64,000 nucleotides of DNA, from assembly GCF_001612785.1 (NCBI RefSeq), contig NZ_BDBC01000020.1, positions 161,344 to 225,343 on the forward strand, in the 5' to 3' direction. The position numbers and the translations under genes are program-made. The notes under the pieces were generated by a model, which was given only the letters and a program-made list of their open reading frames with translations, did no database searches and was not told the origin of the DNA. Positions 55,489-63,533 of this stretch are shown here, one piece after another. How positions within the stretch are numbered: the first letter of the stretch is position 1; each line of letters opens with the position of its first letter. Source of the stretch: Nocardia beijingensis NBRC 16342. Its GTDB lineage: Bacteria > Actinomycetota > Actinomycetes > Mycobacteriales > Mycobacteriaceae.

Positions 55489-56354
55489 CGCGCCGCTCCG
55501 GGCGCCACTTCGAGCTTGCCGAGGCCCAAGGCGCCTGCGATCACCCGATCACGCAGGCGGAAGGGCAGATACGCGAGCATCCGGAGCATGCGCGCGTCCG
55601 AGCTCGCCACGTAGCAATCCTTGGGCCGCCGGGCCCGCGCGGCGCGCAGGATCGCGTCGACCACCGTGCCCACGGGCCGCGTCTTTTGTTCGACCAGCGC
55701 TTTTTCGACAGCGGCCAGTCCGCTGCGGTAGAGCTCGACGCGATCCGGGTCGGCCAGCGCGAGCGTCTCGCGCGCATGCGTTTCGGCCTTCGCGAAGATC
55801 GGCGTCGCGATCGCGCCGGGCTCGACCACCGAGACCGGGATGCCCCATGGCGCGAGTTCGACGCGGGCCGCGTGGGACAACGATTCGAGCGCCGCCTTGC
55901 TCGCCGAGATGGGTCCCAGGTACGGCATCGCGGTGCGAGCGCTCGCCGCGCTGATGTTGATCACGCGGCCGCCGCCGGCGCGCAACAGCGGCAGCGCGGC
56001 CACCGTCACCCGGTGCGGGCCGTAGACGTTGATATCGAACTGCCGGTGCAGTTCCGCCTCGGACACCAGCTCCAGTGGCCCCTGCACGATGACGCCCGCG
56101 TTGTTGACCAGCACCTGTAACCCGGCTGGGCCACGGTCGGCCGCGACCGCGTCGAGCGCATGGCGAACGCACGCGCTGTCGGTCACATCGAGTTCCACCG
56201 GCACGACGTTCTCGTGCCCGAACCGAGCGCCTTCCAGCGTCCGTACACCCGCGTAGACGCGGTAGCCCCGCGCGGCGAACGCCTCGACAGCGGCGGAACC
56301 GATCCCGCCGCCCGCACCGGTGATCAGCACCGCTTTCGAACCTTCATTCGCCAT
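55485..56354 (-). CDS. Short-chain dehydrogenase, classical
   Basis: 289 residues from the ATG at 56354, preceded by GGAGG; the longer open frame upstream crosses the PadR boxes. Motifs: VLITGAGGGIGSAAVEAFAARGY, LVNNAGV, INISAASAR (Ser) and LGPISASKAALE, where the catalytic Tyr of YxxxK is Ile (PISASK) with the neighbouring Tyr two residues before (PYLGPISASK), so check whether the active-site Tyr is shifted. C-terminal region ends APGAAR. First gene of a two-gene SDR operon divergent from padR. Confidence 0.83.
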   Translation of the reverse strand: MANEGSKAVLITGAGGGIGSAAVEAFAARGYRVYAGVRTLEGARFGHENVVPVELDVTDSACVRHALDAVAADRGPAGLQVLVNNAGVIVQGPLELVSEAELHRQFDINVYGPHRVTVAALPLLRAGGGRVINISAASARTAMPYLGPISASKAALESLSHAARVELAPWGIPVSVVEPGAIATPIFAKAETHARETLALADPDRVELYRSGLAAVEKALVEQKTRPVGTVVDAILRAARARRPKDCYVASSDARMLRMLAYLPFRLRDRVIAGALGLGKLEVAPGAAR

Positions 56355-56377
56355 TTCGCCTCCATATGTAAATAACA

Positions 56378-56411
56378 ACATGTGCTTTACAACATGTATA
56401 GATATACATGT
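56378..56411. promoter_or_regulatory. Two overlapping PadR boxes
   Basis: ACATGT occurs at 56378, 56392 and 56406, exactly 14 bp apart. This yields two overlapping copies of the PadR consensus ATGT-N8-ACAT (56380-56395 and 56394-56409). The right-hand unit is part of a 20-bp near-palindrome, ACATGTATA-GA-TATACATGT (56392-56411). It lies in the gap between the divergent SDR operon and padR. Confidence 0.75.
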
Positions 56412-56493
56412 CGGCACAGTCAAGAAGGTGAACTTTGGCAGAACGACGGAGGTACGCTCCAGCCGGGCCACCGATCACGAAATGGGAGAGTCG

Positions 56494-57030
56494 ATGTCAC
56501 TGCGTCACGGGTTACTCGGACTGCTCGCCGACCAGCCCGGCAGCGGCTACGACCTGACCCGCCGCTTCGAGGAGATGCTCGGCGCGATCTGGCCCGCCAA
56601 GCATCCCCAGATCTACGGGGAGCTGACCCGGCTCGCGGAGGAAGGCCTGGTCGAGGTGGCGGCCGAGGGTCCGCGACGGCGCAAGGAGTACCGCATCACC
56701 GACGACGGCGTCGCCGAGTTGCGCCGCTGGCTGGTGCACGTCGATGTGGACCACACCATCCGGCTGGAACCGGTTCTGCGCTCGTTGTTCTTCTGGCTGT
56801 TGAACTCCGGCGAACTGGAGGCGCACCTTGCCGGGGAAGCCCGGTTCTACCGGGAGAAGGCGGAACTCTACCGCGGGTACGCGAACGCCAAGGACCGAGG
56901 GGATTTCGGCGACTCCCCGCAAACCCGCTCGATGCGTGTCACGGTCGAAGCCGCGGTCCGGCTGTACGACGCCCTCGCCGACTGGGCGGAGTGGGCGAAG
57001 GCAGTGCCTTTGACCGACCCGGAATCTTGA
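56494..57030 (+). CDS. PadR-family regulator
   Basis: 178 residues from ATG 56494, with GGGAGAG before it. PadR winged helix: LLGLLADQPGSGYDLTRRFEEML, HPQIYGELTRLAEEGLVEV, wing RRRKEYRITDDG. A Vir_Tif-type helical C-terminal domain follows (FFWLLNSGELEAHLAGEARFYREKAELY). It is divergent from the two-SDR operon across paired PadR boxes, so it very probably represses both directions. The same domain plan occurs in the PadR gene at 1909, though the two are not close copies. Confidence 0.9.
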   Translation: MSLRHGLLGLLADQPGSGYDLTRRFEEMLGAIWPAKHPQIYGELTRLAEEGLVEVAAEGPRRRKEYRITDDGVAELRRWLVHVDVDHTIRLEPVLRSLFFWLLNSGELEAHLAGEARFYREKAELYRGYANAKDRGDFGDSPQTRSMRVTVEAAVRLYDALADWAEWAKAVPLTDPES

Positions 57031-57062
57031 CGCCCACCGAAAGTTCCGGCCGCGAAGACGGC

Positions 57063-57099
57063 GATGCCCGCCGGGCGCGTGCGGCGCGGGGCGGGCATC
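57063..57099. terminator. Bidirectional terminator
   Basis: 10-bp stem (57063-57072 with 57090-57099) and 17-nt loop between padR and the converging DUF2637 gene. Confidence 0.5.
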
Positions 57100-57118
57100 T
57101 CGGGCCGGGACGGGATCG

Positions 57119-58681
57119 CTAGGACTCGCGACCGGCCGTCGTGGCGGAACGCTGCCTGCTGGTGCGGGCGCGGCGCCGTTCGGCCTGCAGTTCGGCGAGT
57201 TCCTGCTCGAGGATGTCGGCGACGCGGAACGAACCGGTGTCGTAGATGTCCGGCGGGCGGGCCGTTGGCGGCTGCGCGACGTCGGGCTTGGGGGTTTCTT
57301 TGCCGTTCTTCGGCTCCGGCATCGCGCTGTCGGTCTTGACCTCCGCCAACGGCTGCCGAGTGGCGGCCGGGATCTCGGCCGTCGGGGCCTCCGTCTCGGA
57401 TACCACCGTGCGCGGCTTGGCCTGCGGCGTCTGCCGGACGACCACCTTCGCCGGGGCGGGCTCTTCGGCGAGGACGCGCGCGGCGGGCCGGTCCTCGGAC
57501 CCGGCCGCGAGAACCGGCGCGACCGGCTCGGCCGCGGCGACCTTCTTTCCGTTGGCGGCGGGCGCACCGCCGTTGGTGACGACGGTGTCGGCGTCCTTGA
57601 CCCGCACCGGCGACGTGAAGGCCTCCATCGCGTCGAGATCCTCGATGGACTCGGGCAGCACAGGCTTGCGCGGCGCATCGACCGGCCGCTTCTTCTCCAC
57701 GCTCACCGCGGCCACGGGCTGCTGCTCGTCGGAAACCTCCGGCGGGAACTGGGTTTCGGCGACCTCGACGACATCCGGCTCGACGGTCTGCACCGCGGGC
57801 GCCGCCACCACGGGCTCCGGTTGCTGGTGCACCTGTTCGTGCGGCACGCTCGGCGCCTCCGGCGCGACCGGCATCCGGTATCTGGGCAGCGTGAGCCGGA
57901 TCTGCTCGGCCGGGTCCGGCAGGTCGCGGACCTGCTCGGTGGCCCTGGCGATGGCGAGGCCGTAGCGGGCGCTCGCGGCGTCGTGGATGAGCAGCGCGAC
58001 ACCGATCATCACCGGCGCGATGGCGTGCACGGCCGCGTCGTACCAGGCGCCCGCGCGCAAGTAGGGGTAGGTGTTGAGGCTGACGGTGAGAGCCAGCAGG
58101 GCGACCTCGGCGGCCGCGACCTGGCGGCGATTGTCCACCACGCCCCATTCGGCGACCTTGTTGGTGCCGATCATGATGATGATCAGGCAGACGCTGATCA
58201 TGCCTTCGAGCAGATAGCTGAACCAGTACAGCGGATCGGTCGCGCCGCCGGGAGCGATGTTGTGCTGGACATTGACCGCCGACCACAACATACCCGCCGC
58301 GACGACACCCGCCAGCGCGCGCAGCGACCAGGACCGATGCCGATACAGGGAGGCCAGTTTCGCATGCGGGCTGGATTCGCGTCGTTGCGCGGCAATCGCC
58401 TTGCGGGCGAGCAGGAGGTCTCGCATGTCGGCCTTCTCGATCGCTTCGGTGGTCTGCCTGGCGCGGTCGGATGCCGCGGCAGCCGCCTGCGCCTCTTTCC
58501 AGCGCTGTCCGCGCTCCTGGGTGCGAATCCGTTCGGCGAGTTCACGTTCGGCATACAGTTCGTCCTCCGACAACGCCTCCGTGAGCGCGGGATCGAACTG
58601 GTAGGCGAGCCGTCCACGGGCCTTCTCGACCCGCCTCGCCAGCTGTGTAACCTCGTCCTCGATGGGATGTTCGATGACCAT
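57119..58681 (-). CDS. DUF2637-like multipass membrane protein with long charged tail
   Basis: 520 residues from ATG 58681 after GGGGAG. Residues 1-115 form a charged helical, probably coiled-coil segment (ERELAERIRTQERGQRWKEAQ). Four hydrophobic helices follow (about 125-250): LRALAGVVAAGMLWSAVNVQHNI, YLLEGMISVCLIIIMIG, VALLALTVSLNTYPYL and IAPVMIGVALLIHD; AGMLWSAVNVQ and the neighbouring pattern are those of DUF2637. The last 250 residues are disordered, Pro/Glu/Ala-rich, ending in a basic helix (LEQELAELQAERRRARTSRQR). DUF2637 proteins often accompany actinomycete mobile elements (SpdB-like), but no transfer gene is nearby. Confidence 0.7.
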   Translation of the reverse strand: MVIEHPIEDEVTQLARRVEKARGRLAYQFDPALTEALSEDELYAERELAERIRTQERGQRWKEAQAAAAASDRARQTTEAIEKADMRDLLLARKAIAAQRRESSPHAKLASLYRHRSWSLRALAGVVAAGMLWSAVNVQHNIAPGGATDPLYWFSYLLEGMISVCLIIIMIGTNKVAEWGVVDNRRQVAAAEVALLALTVSLNTYPYLRAGAWYDAAVHAIAPVMIGVALLIHDAASARYGLAIARATEQVRDLPDPAEQIRLTLPRYRMPVAPEAPSVPHEQVHQQPEPVVAAPAVQTVEPDVVEVAETQFPPEVSDEQQPVAAVSVEKKRPVDAPRKPVLPESIEDLDAMEAFTSPVRVKDADTVVTNGGAPAANGKKVAAAEPVAPVLAAGSEDRPAARVLAEEPAPAKVVVRQTPQAKPRTVVSETEAPTAEIPAATRQPLAEVKTDSAMPEPKNGKETPKPDVAQPPTARPPDIYDTGSFRVADILEQELAELQAERRRARTSRQRSATTAGRES

Positions 58682-59132
58682 CAGCGCTCCCCGCACGGGA
58701 GACGCGATGGCAGACAAGTGATCACGTATGGCAACGGCACGTTTTATTCATAGTCGATCCACCGCTACTGGCGAAACTGTTCATTTGCCATCTCACGAAA
58801 CTATTCGGCGTGCCGCGGACGACACACGCGACGAGATGTGATTCCCGGCGGTCGCGGATACTTCCTTCCGCCGCGCAGCGGACCATTGATCGCTCTATGC
58901 TGAACGTGCGCGCTTTCCCTTCGCGGCGGCGCGTGCGCTCCCGCAGCGCGTTCGGATACGCCGGCGCCGCCGAGATTCGCCCCTCGGCGGCGCCGGGCCG
59001 GCCACGCGCCGGGTTATTCACCGATGCACCCATACGGATCGCGGATTTCGTAATGCCGCAGCACCTCTCAGGGGACCGACCGCGAAACACCCAGCCCCCG
59101 CCGCACGGTTCGATCCCAGGAATGCGAACCGC
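58682..59132. other. Intergenic region with a GC-rich hairpin
   Basis: 450 bp with no supported gene. A perfect 14-bp stem (58961-58974 with 58983-58996, 8-nt loop) lies 137 bp after the tetR stop and may terminate the leftward tetR transcript. The remainder should contain the promoter of the DUF2637 gene; no clear elements are seen. Confidence 0.35.
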
Positions 59133-59738
59133 TCACTCGGGATCGGTCACGCGTTCGGCGTCCACGGAGTGGAGCACCCGGGACAACGTGTCGAACAACA
59201 GTGGGTCCAGTCGATCCTGGTCGACGTCGTCGCGGGACAACCACTGCACGGTGAGGTCCTCCGCCATCGCCCACCACGACCGCACCACCAGGCGCTCGGC
59301 GGTGGACCGCGCGGGCCTGCCGAGCGCGGCGAACACCCGATCGGTCAGTTCGTCGTGCATCCGCTCCATGATCGACTCGAGCACCGGGTCCTGCCCCGCG
59401 GCGCGCAGCAGGCCCACCAGCGGTCCGCTGCGCTTGCGCATGTAGCCCACGAAGTTCCCGATCATCGACGCGAGCTGGTCCGCGGCGTCGGGGTCGGGGC
59501 CGGTGGCACGCAGGAATCGCTGTGACGCGGCGCGGACGAGCTGCGCGTAGTAGTCCTGCTTGGTCGGGAAGTAGTGGAAGAGCAGCCCGCGGGAGATGCC
59601 CGCCTGCTGCGCGACCGCGTCGACGGTGATCTGGTGCCACGGCCGGTCGATCAGCATGCCGAGACCGATCCCGATCAATTGCCTGCGCCGGTCGTCCGCC
59701 GAGCGGCGGCCACCCGGCTCCACGGCGACCTCGGTCAT
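59133..59738 (-). CDS. TetR-family regulator of the ACAD/kinase operon
   Basis: 201 residues from ATG 59738, with AGAGGAGG before it. Helix-turn-helix: SADDRRRQLIGIGLGMLID, ITVDAVAQQAGISRGLLFHYFPTKQDYY. The sensor domain includes SWWAMAEDLTVQWL, a Trp-rich helix. It is divergent from the acyl-CoA dehydrogenase gene, and both operators lie in the 85-bp gap, so it should repress that operon and itself. By analogy with such neighbours it is likely to sense an acyl-CoA, but this is inference. Confidence 0.87.
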   Translation of the reverse strand: MTEVAVEPGGRRSADDRRRQLIGIGLGMLIDRPWHQITVDAVAQQAGISRGLLFHYFPTKQDYYAQLVRAASQRFLRATGPDPDAADQLASMIGNFVGYMRKRSGPLVGLLRAAGQDPVLESIMERMHDELTDRVFAALGRPARSTAERLVVRSWWAMAEDLTVQWLSRDDVDQDRLDPLLFDTLSRVLHSVDAERVTDPE

Positions 59739-59750
59739 CCACCCTCCTCT

Positions 59751-59767
59751 ATTGAGCAATGCTCAAT
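59751..59767. promoter_or_regulatory. TetR operator A (ATTGAGCA-N-TGCTCAAT)
   Basis: Perfect 17-bp palindrome centred on 59759, 12 bp upstream of the tetR ATG. Core TGAGCAATGCTCA. Confidence 0.7.
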
Positions 59768-59797
59768 AATATGCTACCAATGATCCTGACCGGTAGT

Positions 59798-59810
59798 TGA
59801 GCAATGCTCA
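59798..59810. promoter_or_regulatory. TetR operator B (TGAGCAATGCTCA)
   Basis: Second copy of the same 13-bp core as operator A, 13 bp before the acyl-CoA dehydrogenase ATG. The copies are 45 bp apart centre to centre. It resembles the repeat TGAGC-N3-GCTCA of the TetR gene at 42332-42964. Confidence 0.65.
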
Positions 59811-59823
59811 GCAGACCTCGAGG

Positions 59824-61038
59824 ATGGGTATGGACTTCACGCATTCCGACCGAGCCGTCCGCCTCACCGACCAGGTGCGGCAGTTCGTGCGCGACGAGAT
59901 CGAGCCGCGCGACGAGGAGCACGCCGCCGCCCTGCGGGAGTCGCCGTGGGCGGTCCCTCCGGTGGTCGAGGAGCTCAAGAAGAAGGCGCGGGACGCGGGT
60001 CTGTGGAACCTCTTCCTGCCCGACCCGGAACTCGGCGCGGGACTCAGCAACGTCGATTACGCCCCGATGGCGGAGGCGATGGGCAGTTCCGGCTGGGCGC
60101 CGGAAGTGTTCAACTGCAACGCGCCCGACACCGGCAACGCCGAGGTCCTGCTGCACTACGGCAGCGTCGAGCAGCGTCAGCAGTGGCTGCGTCCACTGCT
60201 GGACGGCACGATCCGCTCGGCGTTCTGCATGACCGAACCCGAGGTGGCCTCCTCGGACGCGACCAATATGGCCGCGACCGCCGTGGTGGACGGCGAGGAG
60301 ATCGTGCTCAACGGCCGCAAATGGTGGAGCACCGGCATCGGTCACCCGAACTGCAAGTTCGTCATCTTCATGGGCCTCACCGACCCGGATGCGCACCCCT
60401 ACCAGCGGCACTCGATGGTGCTGGTTCCGCTGGACACTCCCGGCGTTCGGGTGGAACGGATGCTCACCACCTTCGGCTACCTGGACGAACCTTTCGGCCA
60501 CGGCGAAGTCACCTTCACCGACGTGCGCCTGCCGCTGGACGCCGTGATCGCCGGGCCGGGGCGAGGCTTCGAGATCGCACAGGGCCGCCTCGGCCCCGGC
60601 CGAATCCACCACTGCATGCGCGCCATCGGCCTGGCCGAGCGCGCACTCGAACTGGCCTGCCGTCGCGCGCTGTCGCGCACCGCGTTCGGCAAGCCGCTGG
60701 CCAACCTCGGCGGAAACCGCGAGCGCATCGCCAACGCGCGCGTCGCGATCGATCAGGCGCGGCTGCTCGTGCTGCACACCGCCTGGCTGCTGGACACCAA
60801 AGGCTTGGCGGGAGCGCGCAGCGAGGTCTCCCAGATCAAGGCGGTCGTGCCGAGGATGACCCAGGAGGTGCTCGACATGGCGATGCAATTGCACGGCGGC
60901 GCTGGGCTTTCCGATGACTTCCCGCTGGCCCGCGCGTTCGCGGGCATTCGTTCGCTGCGGTTCGCCGACGGTCCCGACGAGGTGCACCTCGGCGTGATCG
61001 CCCGTCAGGAATTGCGCAAGTACGGGAACGACCGGTGA
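59824..61038 (+). CDS. Acyl-CoA dehydrogenase, ACAD10/11-like
   Basis: 404 residues with the three-part ACAD fold: N-terminal helical domain, middle beta-domain (FCMTEPEVASSDATNMAATA, FAD/substrate signature WWSTGIGHPNCKF) and C-terminal helices. The catalytic base usually found as Glu in YEGT is here Asp in FADGPDEVHLG, near residue 380. That replacement, and the SSDATNM variant, are features of the mammalian ACAD10/11 and bacterial LvaC-type branch. The stop overlaps the start of the next gene, which is the partner kinase. Predicted to act on a phosphorylated hydroxyacyl-CoA. ATG at 59824 or 59830. Confidence 0.87.
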   Translation: MGMDFTHSDRAVRLTDQVRQFVRDEIEPRDEEHAAALRESPWAVPPVVEELKKKARDAGLWNLFLPDPELGAGLSNVDYAPMAEAMGSSGWAPEVFNCNAPDTGNAEVLLHYGSVEQRQQWLRPLLDGTIRSAFCMTEPEVASSDATNMAATAVVDGEEIVLNGRKWWSTGIGHPNCKFVIFMGLTDPDAHPYQRHSMVLVPLDTPGVRVERMLTTFGYLDEPFGHGEVTFTDVRLPLDAVIAGPGRGFEIAQGRLGPGRIHHCMRAIGLAERALELACRRALSRTAFGKPLANLGGNRERIANARVAIDQARLLVLHTAWLLDTKGLAGARSEVSQIKAVVPRMTQEVLDMAMQLHGGAGLSDDFPLARAFAGIRSLRFADGPDEVHLGVIARQELRKYGNDR

Positions 61039-62090
61039 CTGCCGCGGAGGCCACCACCGTCCGCGCGGAGGACGCCTTCGACGTCGCCGCTATGCACGCC
61101 TGGCTCGCCGAACGCGTGCCGGAGCTGACCGGCCCGCCGGAGGTTCGCCAATTCTCGGGGGGCGCGTCCAACCTGACGTATCTGCTGCGTTACCCGGATC
61201 GCGACCTGATCCTGCGCCGACCGCCGAGTGGGACCAAGGCGGCTTCCGCGCACGACATGGGTCGCGAATTCCTGGTGCAACAGCGGTTGCGCCCGCACTA
61301 CCGCTACGTGCCGCGGATGGTGGCCCGGTGCGCCGATCCGGACGTGATCGGCAGCGATTTCTACGTGATGGAACGCGTGGCGGGGACGATCCTGCGCGGC
61401 GATCTGCCGGAGGGCGCCAGCCTCTCCCCCGAACAGGCGAAGCGGTTGTCCACTGCGGCTTTCGACTGCCTGATCGAATTGCACCAAGTGGACCCCGAGG
61501 CGGCCGACCTCACCGAGATCGGCAAAGGCGCCGGTTACGTCGGCCGCCAGGTCGCGGGGTGGTCACGGCGCTTCGTGAACGCACGCACCGACAATGTCAG
61601 CGATTTCGCCGCGGTGATGGCCTGGCTCGACGCCAATCAGCCCGCGGACGTCGCCACCACCGTCATCCACAACGACTTCCGGCTCGACAATCTGGTGCTG
61701 GATCCGTCCGGCTCCGGCGCGATCGTCGGCGTGCTCGATTGGGAGATGGCGACTCTGGGCGATCCGCTGATGGATCTCGGTGGCGCGCTGGCCTACTGGG
61801 TGCAGGCGGACGACGACGAGGTCATGCGGGCTTCGCGTCGTCAGCCGAGTCACCTGCCCGGCATGCTGACCCGCGCGCAGATCGTCGAACACTACTGCGC
61901 GCGCACCGGCCGCTCCGCCGAGAACTGGCCGTTCTACGAGGTCTTCGGGCTGTTCCGGCTGGCCGTCATCGCCCAGCAGATCTACTACCGCTATCACCAC
62001 GGGCAGACCACGAACCCGGCGTTCAAGGACTTCTGGATGCTGATCAACTACCTGGAATGGCGCTGCAGGAAGGTCGCGGGAATCGAGTAG
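61035..62090 (+). CDS. Aminoglycoside-phosphotransferase-fold kinase (acyl-CoA kinase candidate)
   Basis: 351 residues, GTG start inside the previous gene's stop (GTGA). The APH fold is intact: SGGASNLTYLLRYPDRDLILRRPP with the ATP Lys/Arg strand, GREFLVQQRL for the alphaC Glu, VIHNDFRLDNLVLD near 211 (catalytic Asp and Asn) and GVLDWEMATLGDPLMDLG (metal Asp). This matches the kinase halves of ACAD10/11 and the LvaA proteins, which phosphorylate 4-hydroxyacyl-CoA. With the coupled dehydrogenase it forms a split version of ACAD11. It is not likely to be an antibiotic-resistance kinase. Confidence 0.87.
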   Translation: MTAAEATTVRAEDAFDVAAMHAWLAERVPELTGPPEVRQFSGGASNLTYLLRYPDRDLILRRPPSGTKAASAHDMGREFLVQQRLRPHYRYVPRMVARCADPDVIGSDFYVMERVAGTILRGDLPEGASLSPEQAKRLSTAAFDCLIELHQVDPEAADLTEIGKGAGYVGRQVAGWSRRFVNARTDNVSDFAAVMAWLDANQPADVATTVIHNDFRLDNLVLDPSGSGAIVGVLDWEMATLGDPLMDLGGALAYWVQADDDEVMRASRRQPSHLPGMLTRAQIVEHYCARTGRSAENWPFYEVFGLFRLAVIAQQIYYRYHHGQTTNPAFKDFWMLINYLEWRCRKVAGIE

Positions 62091-62139
62091 CGCATCAGGC
62101 GGACACCCGGGGCCGTCTCACGGCGTCCACGTGCCCGCG

Positions 62140-63414
62140 TCATCGTCCGAGTGCGATGGACCCCATATTCCGCACCGAGCAGCCCTGCTCGACCGGCACC
62201 CCCGCGAATCGGTCGCGCAGCCAAGCGAGCACGCTCGGTTCGGCGAGGGTGTTCAGGGTCAGGTGTTCGCTCGCGTGGTCACGGATGTAGGTGACGCGCG
62301 CGGCCGGGTCGCGGCAGTAGGTGGCGGCGAGCGCGTCGGCGGGACCGATCGGGACGAGCCAGTCCGCGGTCGCGTGGTACAGGAAGACCGGCGCGTCGGG
62401 CGCCGACTTGCCCATTCTGGTGCGCTCGAAGACCGCGCGCAGCACCGGCGCGTGCAGCAGACCGCCTCGGACCAGGCTGTCGACGTCGAGGAACGGTTCC
62501 GTCGCGGCCTGGTACAGCACGCAACCGTTGCCCTTCGCGTCCAGCAACCGCCGCCCCAGCGGCGTCGCGTTCTCGCGCAGGTAGGCGTCCAATTCCGGTT
62601 CCTCGCGGGCGAGGCCGATGACGGCGGCCGCGACCAGGCCCGCGCCGGGACCCTTGTTCGCCGCCAGCGACAAGGCCTCGAAGTCGACGTCGGTGCCACC
62701 GGAGACGACGCCGACGAGGTTCAAGTCCGGCGCGTAGGAGCTGCGCAGCTCAGCCCCGTGCAGCGTGGGGACCGAGCCACCGGAATAGCCCCACATCGCC
62801 ACTTCGGTGTCCGGCCCCGGCAGTCCCGCCGGACCGAACCGCTGCGCGGCGCGGATACCGTCCAGAGCGATCCGCGCGGCCAGCGGGCCGTGGGCGAATG
62901 CCGAGTTCGGCCCCTGATGATCCGGCACCACGACCGTCCATCCCTGCGCCAGCAGCGCGGGAGCGCTCCGTAACTGATCGATCTGCCCGTCCAGCAGACC
63001 CGCCTGCATCGACCGGCGCACCGTGTAGGACGGCGCGCAGAACAGTCCGGTGGAATCCTCGGCGGCGTGCAGGGACACCAGTTTTCCGTTCGCCGCACGC
63101 GGTTTCAGCAACGTCGCGACGGCGGCGATCGGCTGGTCGACGCTGTTGTTCGACCGATAGGAGATCTGCCACGCCTCGGTGTCCGACGCCACCGGCAACT
63201 GGTCGGCGACGGTGATCGGCCGGGCGGCGAGAATCCCGCCGGGCCGCTGCGAGCCGACCAACTCGGCGGGCGGCCGGTAGAAAGGGTCCTGTTCCGGCGG
63301 CGCCGGCTCCGTCACCGCCGGGAGTTCCGGCTGCGCCCGCGACGGCGGGCCCGGAATCGCCAGCAGCATCGAAAGAGCCGTTCCGGCAACCGCACACCAC
63401 CGTGCGAACACCAC
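62140..63414 (-). CDS. Secreted lipase, LIP (PF03583) family
   Basis: 424 residues from the GTG at 63414, with AGGGGAGG before it. The longer open frame upstream is antisense-like and Arg-rich. An N-terminal signal (ARWCAVAGTALSMLLAIPGPPSRA) is followed by PFYRPPAELVGSQRPGGILAARPI, the start of secretory lipases. AMWGYSGGSVPTLHG has the nucleophile Ser near 193 of the mature region, HATADWLVPIG the Asp, and RDHASEHLTLNTL the His. These are tri- and diacylglycerol lipases or esterases found outside mycobacterial and nocardial cells. Cys residues (FCAPSYT, GCVLYQ, YCRDP, QGCSV) probably form two disulfides. Confidence 0.88.
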   Translation of the reverse strand: MVFARWCAVAGTALSMLLAIPGPPSRAQPELPAVTEPAPPEQDPFYRPPAELVGSQRPGGILAARPITVADQLPVASDTEAWQISYRSNNSVDQPIAAVATLLKPRAANGKLVSLHAAEDSTGLFCAPSYTVRRSMQAGLLDGQIDQLRSAPALLAQGWTVVVPDHQGPNSAFAHGPLAARIALDGIRAAQRFGPAGLPGPDTEVAMWGYSGGSVPTLHGAELRSSYAPDLNLVGVVSGGTDVDFEALSLAANKGPGAGLVAAAVIGLAREEPELDAYLRENATPLGRRLLDAKGNGCVLYQAATEPFLDVDSLVRGGLLHAPVLRAVFERTRMGKSAPDAPVFLYHATADWLVPIGPADALAATYCRDPAARVTYIRDHASEHLTLNTLAEPSVLAWLRDRFAGVPVEQGCSVRNMGSIALGR

Positions 63415-63533
63415 CGACGACCTCCCCTTGGCATCGACCGCTCGTGCAGGGCATTTCGCGCCGATCGACCGCTCCGGCAGTGGCATCGTAGCCAAACTCC
63501 CCGCGCGCGAGCGGCGCAACGGGAGTATCCGGC

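Noticed and set aside
61035..62090. Aminoglycoside resistance gene
   Set aside because: It has the APH fold, but coupling to an acyl-CoA dehydrogenase and the family pattern point to acyl-CoA phosphorylation.
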